From assembly GCF_002093975.1 (NCBI RefSeq), contig NZ_MSZZ01000022.1, forward strand, positions 62,001 through 126,000: 64,000 nt of DNA. The letters are read 5' to 3'. The DNA comes from Thermoactinospora rubra. GTDB lineage: Bacteria; Actinomycetota; Actinomycetes; Streptosporangiales; Streptosporangiaceae. This document shows positions 54,919 through 63,961 of the stretch, in pieces. The position numbers and the translations under genes are program-made. A model generated the notes under the pieces. The model had not been told where the DNA came from. It searched no databases and saw only the letters and a list, made by a program, of their open reading frames with translations. Numbering within the stretch: the first letter of the stretch is position 1; each line of letters begins with the position of its first letter.

Positions 54919-55409
54919 GACAGCAACCCTTCAGGCGGGTCGACGACGAGCCGCCCGGCCTCGAGGTCGACCTCCGGCACCAGGGCCTTGACGAACGGCA
55001 CGTAGGCGTCCTCCTGGCCGCCGCGCCGTACCACCAGCAGGTCCTGGCCGTGGTGGAGCACGTCGGCCACCTCGCCCACGAGCTCGCCCGAGACCGTCAC
55101 CACGGTGAGCCCGATGAGCTGGTGGTCGTGGAACTCGTCGGGGTCGTCGGTGGGCGGCAGCTGCGAGGAGTCGATGAGCAGCATCGTGTCGCGCAGCTCC
55201 TCGGCCTGGTCGCGGCTGTGCACGCCCTCCAGGCTCAGCAGCAGCACGCCCTTGTGCCAGCGGGTGCCGGCCACCACGAGCTCCCCCGCGTCGGTGGCGA
55301 AGGAGACGCCGGGCCGGAAGCGCGCGGCCGGGTCGTCGGTGAGCACCTCGACGGTGACCTCGCCGCGCACGCCGTGCGGGCGGCCGATGCGGCCGACGGC
55401 CAGCTTCAC
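54915..55409 (-). CDS. rimM: Ribosome maturation factor RimM
   Basis: 164-residue 16S rRNA processing factor that binds S19. The N-terminal RimM domain starts [27 protein letters not shown], and the PRC-barrel domain is in [36 protein letters not shown] choose GTG 55409 with GGAGG seven bases upstream; a longer frame from 55472 lacks support. Overlaps trmD by four bases. Confidence 0.94.
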   Translation of the reverse strand: MKLAVGRIGRPHGVRGEVTVEVLTDDPAARFRPGVSFATDAGELVVAGTRWHKGVLLLSLEGVHSRDQAEELRDTMLLIDSSQLPPTDDPDEFHDHQLIGLTVVTVSGELVGEVADVLHHGQDLLVVRRGGQEDAYVPFVKALVPEVDLEAGRLVVDPPEGLLS

Positions 55410-55497
55410 GACCTCGCCTCCAACGAAACTCCCAACCGGACAACAACAAACAACGCGCCCCCACCGGGACACCGATGAGGGCGCGCGAGAGCTCCCG

Positions 55498-55743
55498 CTA
55501 GCGGGCCACTTCGTATAGGTCGCGCAGGTCGACCTGGACCCGCTTCCCGCCGGCCAGGGCGTTGACGACGGTGCGCAACGCCTTGGCCGTGCGGCCGTTG
55601 CGGCCGATGACCTTGCCGAGGTCGTCGGGGTGCACCCGGACCTCGAGCACGCTCCCGCTGCGGATGCGGCGCGAGCGGACCCGGACGTCGTCGGGGTGGT
55701 CGACGATGCCCTTCACGAGGTGCTCGAGTGCCTCCTCGAGCAT
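55498..55743 (-). CDS. khpA: KH-domain RNA-binding protein KhpA
   Basis: 81-residue single KH-domain protein (YlqC/KhpA) starting MLEEALEHLVKGIVDHPDDV, with the RNA-binding GKVIGRNGRTAKALRTVV loop. In other Gram-positives it works with KhpB on small RNA and cell-elongation control. GAGG lies six bases before ATG 55743. One base separates it from the rpsP stop. Confidence 0.93.
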   Translation of the reverse strand: MLEEALEHLVKGIVDHPDDVRVRSRRIRSGSVLEVRVHPDDLGKVIGRNGRTAKALRTVVNALAGGKRVQVDLRDLYEVAR

Positions 55744-55744
55744 G

Positions 55745-56197
55745 TCAGCCCTCATTCTCCGGCGCGGCCGGGGTCTCGGCGGGGGCCTCGGCGGCCTCTT
55801 CCTTCTTCGGCCTGGCCTTCTTCGGCGTGGTGGCGGCCGTGCCGGTGTCACCGCCGGACAGGGCCTCCTTGGCGGCGGCCTCGTAGATCGCGTGGCGGTC
55901 GGGCTTGGGCTCGGCCACCTTCAGCGGCGGCGGGGCGGGCTCGCCCTTGAACTTCTGCCAGTCGCCGGTGAGCTTGAGCAGCTTCAGGACGGGCTCGGTC
56001 GGCTGGGCGCCGACGCTCAGCCAGTACTGTGCGCGCTCGGAGTTCACCTCGATGCGGGAGGGGTTCTCCTTCGGGTGGTACAGGCCGATCTCCTCGATCG
56101 CCCGACCGTCGCGCTTGGTCCGGCTGTCGGCGATGACGATGCGGTACTGCGGGTTGCGGATCATGCCGAGCCGCTTGAGCTTGATCTTGACTGCCAC
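55745..56197 (-). CDS. rpsP: 30S ribosomal protein S16
   Basis: 150-residue S16. The core is residues 1-85 ([51 protein letters not shown]). The remaining 65 residues are an Ala/Pro/Lys/Glu tail ([20 protein letters not shown]) longer than in E. coli S16 but common in actinobacteria. It heads the rpsP-khpA-rimM-trmD unit. Confidence 0.96.
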   Translation of the reverse strand: MAVKIKLKRLGMIRNPQYRIVIADSRTKRDGRAIEEIGLYHPKENPSRIEVNSERAQYWLSVGAQPTEPVLKLLKLTGDWQKFKGEPAPPPLKVAEPKPDRHAIYEAAAKEALSGGDTGTAATTPKKARPKKEEAAEAPAETPAAPENEG

Positions 56198-56363
56198 GGG
56201 TGTGGTCTCTCCTGCATTCGAGCGTGGGTGAACGGCACCTCGCCGAGTGGGGCACGACGGGAACCGTCCGAGGGACAGACGCGGCCTGCGGGCAGTGAGA
56301 GGGCACCCACATGGTCACGGTGTTCCAACATGCCATTGTGCCAGATCGACACGAGTGCCTCGG

Positions 56364-56465
56364 TCAGGCGCGCGGGATGATCCCCCAGACCTGCAGCGCG
56401 TACAGCACCGCCGTCCCGAGGACCAGCAGCGCGATGATCCACTGCACCCGGCGCGGGTTCTTCAT
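56364..56465 (-). CDS. 33-residue single-membrane-segment peptide between ffh and rpsP
   Basis: Short ORF encoding a positively charged start (MKNPRRVQ), one hydrophobic helix (about 9-29, WIIALLVLGTAVLYALQV) and a WGIIPRA end. The positive-inside plan and clean helix argue for a real small membrane protein. The ribosome site is weak (GAGG about 12 bases upstream). It lies on the same strand, between ffh and rpsP. No family recognised. Confidence 0.5.
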   Translation of the reverse strand: MKNPRRVQWIIALLVLGTAVLYALQVWGIIPRA

Positions 56466-56594
56466 GTGCTCATTCGCCTCGCTTCGCTCGGCGGTTCGGT
56501 CGCTGGAAACCCGCCGTCTTCCCTCGTCGCGGCTCGGGCGTTGAACGCCCTCACCGCTCCTCAGTCCAGACGGCGGCGCTCCCTCACGACACCC

Positions 56595-58121
56595 TCACTG
56601 CTTGGGCAGGTTGAGCTTCGACGGGTCGAACCCGGGCGGCAGCTCCATGCCCGGCGGCAGCCGCAGGTTGCCGAGGGCGCCGCCGACCTTGGGCTGCTCG
56701 GCGGTGCCCGCCTTGCCCAGCGCGGCCTTGCGCGTGTCGCCGCTGACCCGGCGGCCCTTCTTGCCCTTCTTGCCCTGCTTGGCGGCCTTGCCCCTGCCGG
56801 GCATGCCCGGCAGGCCGATGCCGCTGGCCATCCGCTTCATCATCTTCTGCGCCTCGAAGAAGCGGGTGACCAGGTTGTTGACCGCCGAGACCTCCACGCC
56901 GGAGCCGCGGGCGATGCGGGCCCGCCGCGAGCCGTTGATGATCTTCGGGTCGGCCCGCTCGGCCGGGGTCATGGACCGGATGATGGCCTGGATGCGGTCG
57001 AGGTCGCGCTCGTCGATGGAGTTGAGCTGGTCGCGCATCTGCCCCATGCCGGGCATCATGCCGAGCAGGTTCTTGATCGGCCCCATCTTGCGGACCATCT
57101 GCATCTGCTCGAGGAAGTCCTCAAGGGTAAAGTCCTCGCCCGAGGTGAGCTTGCCCGCCATCTTGGCGGCCTGCTCCTCGTCGAAGGTCTTCTGCGCCTG
57201 CTCGATCAGGGTGAGGATGTCGCCCATGTCGAGGATGCGCGAGGCCATCCGGTCAGGGTGGAAGGCGTCGAAGTCGTCAAGCTTCTCACCGGTCGACGCG
57301 AACATGATCGGCTTGCCGGTGATGTGGCGCACCGACAGCGCGGCGCCGCCCCGCGCGTCGCCGTCGAGCTTGGTCAGCACGACGCCGTCGAAGCCCACGC
57401 CGTCCATGAACGCCTGCGCGGTGGTGACCGCGTCCTGGCCGATCATGGCGTCGACGACGAAGAGGACCTCGTCGGGCTGGACCGCGTCGCGGATGTCGGC
57501 GGCCTGCTTCATCAGCTCCTGGTCGATGCCCAGGCGGCCGGCGGTGTCGATGATGACGATGTCGTGCTGCTGCCGCCTGGCGTGCTCGACCGACCGGCGA
57601 GCCACCTCGACCGGGTCGCCCACGCCGTTGCCGGGCTCGGGGGCGAAGACCGGCACCTGCGCGCGCTCGCCGATGACCTGCAGCTGCTGCACCGCGTTGG
57701 GACGCTGCAGGTCGGCCGCGACGAGCATGGGGACGTGGCCCTGCTCGCGCAGCCACTTGGCGAGCTTGCCGGCCAGCGTCGTCTTGCCGGAACCCTGCAG
57801 GCCGGCCAGCATGACGACCGTGGGCGGGGTCTTGGCGAAGCGCAGCCGCCGGGTCTCGCCGCCCAGGATCGCGATCAGCTCGTCGTGAACGATCTTGACG
57901 ACCTGCTGCGCCGGGTTGAGCGCCTGGGAGACCTCCGCACCGCGGGCGCGCTCCTTGACATGGGCGACGAACGCCCGCACCACGGGCAGTGCGACGTCGG
58001 CCTCGAGCAGCGCGATGCGGATCTCGCGGCACGTGGCGTCGATGTCGGCCTCAGACAGGCGGCCCTTGGCCCGGAGGGAGGAGAAGACCGATGTCAGGCG
58101 GTCGGAAAGCGTCTCGAACAC
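56595..58121 (-). CDS. ffh: Signal recognition particle protein Ffh
   Basis: 508-residue SRP54 homologue. N domain (1-90), GTPase G domain with GLQGSGKTTLAGKLAKW (P-loop), DTAGRL and TKLDGDARGG, then the methionine-rich M domain (about 300-435; MVRKMGPIKNLLGMMPGMG, MKRMASGIGLPGMPG), which binds 4.5S RNA and signal sequences. A basic C-terminal extension follows. Starts with GTG 58121. It targets nascent membrane and secreted proteins to SecYEG. Confidence 0.97.
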   Translation of the reverse strand: MFETLSDRLTSVFSSLRAKGRLSEADIDATCREIRIALLEADVALPVVRAFVAHVKERARGAEVSQALNPAQQVVKIVHDELIAILGGETRRLRFAKTPPTVVMLAGLQGSGKTTLAGKLAKWLREQGHVPMLVAADLQRPNAVQQLQVIGERAQVPVFAPEPGNGVGDPVEVARRSVEHARRQQHDIVIIDTAGRLGIDQELMKQAADIRDAVQPDEVLFVVDAMIGQDAVTTAQAFMDGVGFDGVVLTKLDGDARGGAALSVRHITGKPIMFASTGEKLDDFDAFHPDRMASRILDMGDILTLIEQAQKTFDEEQAAKMAGKLTSGEDFTLEDFLEQMQMVRKMGPIKNLLGMMPGMGQMRDQLNSIDERDLDRIQAIIRSMTPAERADPKIINGSRRARIARGSGVEVSAVNNLVTRFFEAQKMMKRMASGIGLPGMPGRGKAAKQGKKGKKGRRVSGDTRKAALGKAGTAEQPKVGGALGNLRLPPGMELPPGFDPSKLNLPKQ

Positions 58122-58173
58122 GTCGTAGACCAGTCCTCAGTGCGAAGATGCGAACAGGCGTGGGCTTCCCAGC

Positions 58174-58755
58174 CTATCCCCACCCGGAGACCGCGGCGTC
58201 GACGTTCAGCGCGTGCTCGACCAAGGTGATCAAGGAGGCGAACACCGAGTCCCTGGCGCGGGCGTCGAGCCGGACGATCGGCACCGACTCGGCGATCGTC
58301 AGCGCCTCGCGCACCTGGGCCTCGGTGTGGGAGAACGAGCCGTCCCAGCCGTTCAGGCCGATGATGAAGGGAAGCTTCGCCTCCTCGAAGTAGTCGATGG
58401 CCGCGAAGCAGTCGGCCAGGCGGCGCGTGTCCACCAGCACCACCGCCCCGATCGCGCCGCGCACCAGGTCGTCCCACATGAACCAGAAACGCTGCTGGCC
58501 GGGCGTGCCGAACAGGTACAGGATCAGGTCCCTGTCCAGCGACACCCGGCCGAAGTCCATGGCCACCGTGGTGGTGGACTTCATCGGCGTCATGGCTAAG
58601 TCGTCCACGTCGGCCGAAGCGTCGGTCATGACCGCCTCCGTCGTCAGCGGGACGATCTCCGAGACCGAACCGACGAAGGTCGTCTTGCCCACGCCGAAGC
58701 CACCAGCCACCACGATCTTCGCCGACGTGGTCTCAGAGCTGCTTGCGAAGTCCAC
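58174..58755 (-). CDS. Conservon Ras-like GTPase (CvnD type)
   Basis: 193-residue small GTPase. P-loop GGFGVGKTT (18-26), a threonine switch region MKSTTTVAMDFG, GTPGQQRFWFMWDDL as a switch II (with GTP in place of DxxG) and a base-recognition loop LNGWD. It is the last of four conservon genes and starts at GTG 58755 within the DUF742 gene (23-bp overlap). Conservon GTPases interact with the LC7 and DUF742 partners at the membrane and influence development and antibiotic production in Streptomyces. Confidence 0.9.
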   Translation of the reverse strand: MDFASSSETTSAKIVVAGGFGVGKTTFVGSVSEIVPLTTEAVMTDASADVDDLAMTPMKSTTTVAMDFGRVSLDRDLILYLFGTPGQQRFWFMWDDLVRGAIGAVVLVDTRRLADCFAAIDYFEEAKLPFIIGLNGWDGSFSHTEAQVREALTIAESVPIVRLDARARDSVFASLITLVEHALNVDAAVSGWG

Positions 58756-59125
58756 TCAACACCCTTTCCAGCAGCACCCTCGTCGGCCTGCCAGCGTTCA
58801 GTTCGGGCTGATGCACCCGGATCAGGCCCTCGGCCGCCATGTCCGCGATGAGCACCCTGACCACGCCGAGCGGCATGCGCAACAGCGCGGAGACCTCCGC
58901 GACCGACCTGACCTGGCGGCACAGGTCGCTGATCGCCTGGTACTCGGGCGTCATGTTCGAGAACGGACGAGGCTCGACCGTCGCCGACGACACCAGCGCC
59001 TCCATGGCCAGCTTGATGCGCGGCGCCGTACGGCCCCCGGTCACCGCGTAGGGCCGGACCGGGGAGGCGGGATCGGCCGGGCGCGGCGGCTCCCAGCCGC
59101 CGTAGGTCCACCTGTCGTCAGTCAC
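58733..59125 (-). CDS. DUF742 conservon protein (CvnC type)
   Basis: 130-residue protein with a winged-helix-like DUF742 domain (IKLAMEALVSSAT, then LCRQVRSVAEVSALLRMPLGVVRVLIADMAAEGLI). The N-terminus (DDRWTYGGWEPP) is typical of CvnC. GTG 59125 has AGGTGA six bases upstream; GTG 59134 overlaps the LC7 stop (GTGA) and is also possible. Same operon as the kinase, LC7 protein and GTPase. Confidence 0.9.
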   Translation of the reverse strand: MTDDRWTYGGWEPPRPADPASPVRPYAVTGGRTAPRIKLAMEALVSSATVEPRPFSNMTPEYQAISDLCRQVRSVAEVSALLRMPLGVVRVLIADMAAEGLIRVHQPELNAGRPTRVLLERVLSGLRKQL

Positions 59126-59130
59126 CGCGA

Positions 59131-59553
59131 TCACCTGGTCTGGTTGGCGCGCAGCTCGGCGCGTACGGCGGGCGTGAGCACCTGGCCGGCGCGCTCGACC
59201 ATCAACGTCATCTGGTAGGCGACCAGGCCCAGGTCGCAGTCGGGGGCGGCCAGCACGGCCAGGCACGAGCCGTCGCTGATCGACATGATCAGCATGAGGC
59301 CGCGCTGCATCTCCACGATGGTCTGGGTGACGTTCCCGCCCTCGAACACCCGCGCGGCGCCCTGGGTGAGGCTGATCAGCCCCGAGGCGATCGCCGCGAG
59401 CTGGTCGGCCCGGTCCGGCGGGAAGCCCGCGGAGGCCGCCAGCGGCAGGCCGTCGGACGAGACGACCACCGCGTGCGCCACACCGGGCACGGTGTTGACG
59501 AAGTCGGTGATAAGCCAGTCGACCCCGCGGGCCGCGTGGCTCAGATCGTTCAT
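59131..59553 (-). CDS. Roadblock/LC7 domain protein (CvnB type)
   Basis: 140-residue Roadblock/LC7 protein, a likely GTPase-activating partner of the adjacent Ras-like GTPase. LSHAARGVDWLITDFVNTVPGVAHAVVVSSDGLPLAAS covers the first strand and helix of the fold, with QLAAIASGLISLTQGAARVF next. ATG 59553 overlaps the kinase stop (ATGA). Confidence 0.93.
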   Translation of the reverse strand: MNDLSHAARGVDWLITDFVNTVPGVAHAVVVSSDGLPLAASAGFPPDRADQLAAIASGLISLTQGAARVFEGGNVTQTIVEMQRGLMLIMSISDGSCLAVLAAPDCDLGLVAYQMTLMVERAGQVLTPAVRAELRANQTR

Positions 59554-62500
59554 TCGCCCTCCTCCCTGCTGTCAACGTGCCGGGGACCGCTCTGGTAGGC
59601 CCGGCCCTCGCTGATGTCCGCGCGAGCCGCCCTGAAGCCCTGCTGGAAGCTGGACAGCCGGCTGCGCACCCGTTCCGGCGAGTAGGCCGGCGTGGGCGTG
59701 ACGCCCTTGGGAGCCGTCGCGGAGTCGGCCGAGCCCGGCACGAGGTTGGCCTTGGGCACCCGCTTGGGCAGGCCCGCCGCCGTGGAGCCGTCCTTGACCG
59801 GTTCCCGTACGGCTTCCGCCGCGCTCCACCCGGCGTCGGCCTTGCTCGACCCCCACGTGCTGGAGCCGCCCTGCTCGAACCAGGCCGACTCGACCGACGC
59901 GAAGATCGGCAGGAACTCGTCGCCCGCCGACGGCGGCTTGACCACGGGGATCGGCCCGGTGGCGGCCGCCTCGGTCTCGGGGAAGTCGTAGCTCTTGTCG
60001 GCACCCGGGTCGGGGAAGTCGTAGTTCCTACCGGCGTCCGGGTCGGGGAAGTCGTGGCTCCTGCCGGCGCCCGTCTCCCCGCGCGACCAGGCCGGGGCCT
60101 CGTCCGGCGCCGGTGGAGGGGAGGAGTTCCAGCCGCGCGAGGCCAGCCAGGGGTCGGCGGTGTCGAACCGCTCGACCGTCTCGCCTGCGGAGCTCGGCCA
60201 GGGGCCGGCGGTCTCGCCGATGCGGGGCTCCGACGGCCAGGACGGGCCCGGGTCCGACGGCCAGCCGGTCTGCGGGATGGACGGCCAGGAGCCGGGCGGC
60301 GCCTGCTCGGGCACCATGGGCGGGGCCTGCCAGGCGGGGGCGGCCGTGCCGAAGGAGCCGGCGCCGAAGGAGTCAGGACCGAACGAGTCAGGGCCGAAGG
60401 AGTCGGCGCCGAACGAGTCAGGGCCGAAGGAGTCGGCGCGCAGGCCCGGCGCTCCGGCCGTGGCCGGGGCCGGCGTGCCGAGCAGCGTCTCGGGCAGCAG
60501 CACCATGGCGGTCAGGCCGCCGGAGCCGTGCGGGCGCAGCTGCACCCTGATGCCGTGCCGGTGCGCCAGCCGGGCGACCACGAACAGGCCCATGCGCCGC
60601 GAGACGGACACGTCCACGGTGGGGCTGTGCTCCAGCCGCTCGTTGGCGGCGGCCAGCTCCTCCTGCGTCATCCCGATGCCGTTGTCGGTGATCGAGATCA
60701 TGATGCCGCCGGTGTCGATCCTGCTGCCCGACACCGTCACCCGGGTCTCGCGCGGCGAGAACGACAGCGCGTTCTCGATGAGCTCGGCCAGCAGGTGGAT
60801 GACGTCGTTGACGGCCTGCCCGGCCACCGCCACGCCCTCGGGGAGCTGGAGCGTCACCCGCTCGTAGTTCTCCACCTCCGACAGCGAGGCGCGGGCCACG
60901 TCGATGAGCTTGACCGGCTGGCTCCAGCGCCGCGGCGGCTCCTGGCCGGCCAGGACCAGCAGGTTCTCGCTGTTGCGCCGCATGCGGGTGGCCAGGTGGT
61001 CCAGCTTGAACAGGTTGCCGAGCCGCTGCTCGTCCTGCTCGCCCTGCTCCAGGCTGTCGATGAGGGTGATCTGCCGCTCCACCAGGGTCTGGCTGCGCCG
61101 GGAGAGGTTGACGAACATCGCGTTGACGTTGGCCCGCAGGCGGGCCTCCTCGCCGGCCAGCCGTACGGCCTCGCGGTGGACCTCGTCGAAGGCCCGCGCC
61201 ACCTCGCCGATCTCGTCGTCGGAGTCCACCCCGATCGGCTCCACGCGCACGGTGGTCTCGCCGGTGTCGCGCAGCTGCTGCACGGTGTCGGGCAGGCGCC
61301 GGCCGGCGATCTGCAGGGCCTCGCTGCGCAGCCGGCGCAGCGGCCGGACGAGGGAGCGGGCGACCACGGTGGTGATGAGCAGCACCAGGATCAGCAGGGC
61401 CATCACGAGCACGGCGCTGATCACGGCCGCGCTCTGCTCGGCGCCGCGGACGTCGGCGGTGCGCAGGGTGATGGACTCGGCCAGGCGCTTCTCCACGTCG
61501 TAGACGCGGTCCGCGGTGGTCGTCACGGCCTTGAACCAGCGGTCGACGTCGTCGGCCGCGGCGACCTCGAGCTTGCGCAGGCTGCTCCTGGAGTTGTGCA
61601 GGAAGATCGCGCGGCTGACGTACAGCTCGCTCAGGCCGATCTCCTGGCCCGACACGACGTCATCGTACACCTGGCGCTGCTCGGGCGTGGCCGCCAGGCG
61701 GAAGGCCTCACGGTCGCTGTCGCGCCGCGACCGCGCGGCGTGGAAGGCCTCGAACTCCGCCCCCTCGAAGCGGCCCCGGATCAGCCCGATGGCCAGCAGG
61801 CCGCGCTGCTGGGAGATCTCGTCCTTCTGGCGGGCGATCGCGCCCAGCGCGGCGGAGGTCGAGATCAGCTGCTCGTCGCTGGTGCCCTGGCCGACCTCGT
61901 CGTAGATCGACAGCAGGTCGGCCGTGATGAGGGAGTACTTCTCCATGGTCGGCAGCGGCGGCAGCTGCGAGGATTCCACCGTGTCGCGCAGGTCCTTCAG
62001 GCCGCGCAGGCGGTCGACCAGCCGCGCCAGCTGGCGCTGGCCGAGCTCGGACAGGGCGCCCGACAACGAGGGCGAGCGGTCGAGCACCCGCTTGGCCGCC
62101 GCGTCCACCAGCTCCTGCTGGTTGCGCAGCGGTTCCAGGTCCTGCTCGCGACGGCCGGCCGCCACGTAGCGGGCCGCGAGGTCGCGTTCGGCCGCCAGCT
62201 CGTGCCCGAGCGCGCCGAGGTCGGTGACGAGCGAGGCCACGTCGCTGGCCCGCTGGTACTCCAGGGCGCTTCCGACGGAGGTGGCCACGCGCAGGCCGCC
62301 GAGCACGACGCCGACCAGAGTGGGGATGAGGATCAGGGCCAGGAGCTTGCTGCGCACCCGCCAGTTGCGGATTCGCCACTTGCCGCCGCGGGAGCCGACG
62401 GGCTGGTGCGACGCGACCTTGGGAGGAAGGGGAGCATCCGGCTGCTGGGGCGTCTGTTGGGGCGATTCGCCGCGACCGCTCTCAGTCGATGATGTCCTCA

Positions 62501-62600
62501 CTGGTCGCATACCTCTCGGGGGGATGCCTGGTCGAGCAACAAGAGACTCGCCTCGACCAGTGGGTGAGCCTTGAGGCGAGTACCGGGACAATTGGAGCAT
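59550..62600 (-). CDS. Nitrate/nitrite-sensor-like histidine kinase (CvnA type)
   Basis: About 1016-residue membrane kinase. TM1 is near residues 84-106. An extracellular helical NIT-type sensing domain spans about 110-390 and TM2 about 395-420. HAMP follows (SLVRPLRRLRSEALQI), a dimerisation helix, and an HATPase domain with LAELIENALSFSP and DNGIGM. The last about 300 residues are a Pro/Ser-rich cytoplasmic tail with repeats. I use ATG 62600 (GAGAAG four bases upstream); ATG 62510 is a plausible shorter start. It heads the conservon. Confidence 0.9.
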   Translation of the reverse strand: MLQLSRYSPQGSPTGRGESLVARPGIPPRGMRPVRTSSTESGRGESPQQTPQQPDAPLPPKVASHQPVGSRGGKWRIRNWRVRSKLLALILIPTLVGVVLGGLRVATSVGSALEYQRASDVASLVTDLGALGHELAAERDLAARYVAAGRREQDLEPLRNQQELVDAAAKRVLDRSPSLSGALSELGQRQLARLVDRLRGLKDLRDTVESSQLPPLPTMEKYSLITADLLSIYDEVGQGTSDEQLISTSAALGAIARQKDEISQQRGLLAIGLIRGRFEGAEFEAFHAARSRRDSDREAFRLAATPEQRQVYDDVVSGQEIGLSELYVSRAIFLHNSRSSLRKLEVAAADDVDRWFKAVTTTADRVYDVEKRLAESITLRTADVRGAEQSAAVISAVLVMALLILVLLITTVVARSLVRPLRRLRSEALQIAGRRLPDTVQQLRDTGETTVRVEPIGVDSDDEIGEVARAFDEVHREAVRLAGEEARLRANVNAMFVNLSRRSQTLVERQITLIDSLEQGEQDEQRLGNLFKLDHLATRMRRNSENLLVLAGQEPPRRWSQPVKLIDVARASLSEVENYERVTLQLPEGVAVAGQAVNDVIHLLAELIENALSFSPRETRVTVSGSRIDTGGIMISITDNGIGMTQEELAAANERLEHSPTVDVSVSRRMGLFVVARLAHRHGIRVQLRPHGSGGLTAMVLLPETLLGTPAPATAGAPGLRADSFGPDSFGADSFGPDSFGPDSFGAGSFGTAAPAWQAPPMVPEQAPPGSWPSIPQTGWPSDPGPSWPSEPRIGETAGPWPSSAGETVERFDTADPWLASRGWNSSPPPAPDEAPAWSRGETGAGRSHDFPDPDAGRNYDFPDPGADKSYDFPETEAAATGPIPVVKPPSAGDEFLPIFASVESAWFEQGGSSTWGSSKADAGWSAAEAVREPVKDGSTAAGLPKRVPKANLVPGSADSATAPKGVTPTPAYSPERVRSRLSSFQQGFRAARADISEGRAYQSGPRHVDSREEGE
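60350..60440 (-). repeat. 15-bp repeats encoding DSFG(P/A) in the kinase tail
   Basis: Six consecutive 15-bp units encode DSFGP or DSFGA (one AGSFG). The array lies in the disordered tail of the CvnA-type kinase, just after the ATPase domain. Further downstream a second, looser YDFPDP repeat occurs three times. Copy number may vary between strains. Confidence 0.75.
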
Positions 62601-62974
62601 AAAGCTTCTCGCGTGAATGCCAGGACTAGCAAGTCGTAGAGCGTTCCACGGGAACGGGAATCTCCCCGTCCGGTGCGGTAGGCCCCGTCATAGGCTGTTT
62701 CAACAGGCGCCATCACGCACTGATCATCGCCTGCTACTCAACAGCTGCTTGACACCCCATGACTCCTCGGCGCTCCATGGCTCCTGACGCTCCGTTACAT
62801 CCCTCGGGAATTACCCACAAATCCCTCAATCGGGACATATTGGACTATTTCACGATATAGGGCGCAATAATTCAGACCCGGTGATCGGCTTCCGGTACCA
62901 TTCACGTCCGTCGCCTCCGGCCATCAGCCGCCGACGCTCCCAAATGCCGCTTTCTCTTCCCCCAGGGAGATCAC
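62601..62974. promoter_or_regulatory. Divergent promoter region of the conservon and the NMT1-type importer
   Basis: 374 bp between two divergent starts, with AT content clearly above its surroundings from about 62810 to 62875. TTGGAC (62840-62845) followed 19 bases later by CAATAA is a weak plus-strand promoter candidate. No perfect palindrome noted, and no ORF. Confidence 0.4.
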
Positions 62975-63961
62975 ATGACCCCCAGATCCCGCGGTCTCGC
63001 CATCGCGACCGCATTACTGTCCTCGCTCCTGCTGGCCGCCTGCGGCGGCGGGGACGACACCGGCACGAGCGCCACGAGCGGGAGCGGCAAGCTCGAGAAG
63101 ACCACCATCAAGGTCGGCGCACTCCCCATCCCGGACCCCGCGGCCCTCTACGTGGCCAACAAGAAGGGCTTCTTCAAGGAGGAGGGCCTCACGGTCGAGC
63201 CGGTGACCATCCAGGGCGGCGCCGCCGCGCTGCCCCAGATCAAGAGCGGCGCCCTCGACATCTCCCACACCAACTACGTCTCGACGTTCCTCGCCGCCAG
63301 CAAGGGCGAGAAGATCAAGATCGTCGGCGACGTCTACCAGGCGGCCCCGAACACCTTCAACCTGATGGTGCCCAAGGACTCGCCCCTGCAGTCGGTGGCC
63401 GACCTGAAGGGCAAGACCATCCTGGTCAACACGCTGAAGAACATCGGCACGCTCAGCGTGGAGGCCACGCTCAAGGTCGCCGGCCTCACCGCGGCCGACG
63501 TGAAGTTCGTCGAGAAGCCCTTCCCCGAGATGGGCAACGCCCTGCTGGCCGGCCAGGGTGACGCCGCCTGGATGACCGAGCCGGGCATCACCGCCGCGCA
63601 GAGCAAGCTGGGCTTCCGCAAGCTGGCCGACACCATGTCCGGCGAGACCGAGAACATGCCCATCGCCGCGTGGATGGCCACCGAGGAGTGGGTGAAGAAC
63701 AACCCCAACACGCTGGCCGCCTTCCAGCGCGCCATCGCCAAGGCCCAGGCCATCGTGGCCAAGGACCGCAAGGAGGTCGAGGCCGTCCTGCCGACCTACA
63801 CGCAGATCGACGCCAAGACCGCCTCGGTGATCACGCTCGGCTCGTTCCCGACCAGCCTCAACGAGAGCCGGCTGCAGCGCGTGGCCGACCTGATGCTGGC
63901 CTACAAGTACATCGACAAGCCGCTGGACGTGAAGAGCATGCTGGCGGGCCCGACCGGATGA
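62975..63961 (+). CDS. Nitrate/taurine-type (NMT1/SsuA-like) substrate-binding lipoprotein
   Basis: 328-residue ABC binding protein. The signal peptide RGLAIATALLSSLLLAAC places lipidated Cys near residue 23. The mature domain has the SsuA/THI5/NMT1 layout: IKVGALPIPDPAALYVANKKG, EGLTVEPVTIQGG, LDISHTNYVSTFLA, LKGKTILVNTLKNI and GQGDAAWMTEPGI. CAGGGAG lies just before ATG 62975. Substrate could be a sulfonate, nitrate, thiamine precursor or other small compound. It overlaps the next gene (ATGA). Confidence 0.88.
   Translation: MTPRSRGLAIATALLSSLLLAACGGGDDTGTSATSGSGKLEKTTIKVGALPIPDPAALYVANKKGFFKEEGLTVEPVTIQGGAAALPQIKSGALDISHTNYVSTFLAASKGEKIKIVGDVYQAAPNTFNLMVPKDSPLQSVADLKGKTILVNTLKNIGTLSVEATLKVAGLTAADVKFVEKPFPEMGNALLAGQGDAAWMTEPGITAAQSKLGFRKLADTMSGETENMPIAAWMATEEWVKNNPNTLAAFQRAIAKAQAIVAKDRKEVEAVLPTYTQIDAKTASVITLGSFPTSLNESRLQRVADLMLAYKYIDKPLDVKSMLAGPTG

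Noticed and set aside
59577-62492. 971-codon frame opposite the sensor kinase
   Set aside because: Antisense shadow of the CvnA-type kinase, no recognisable domain.
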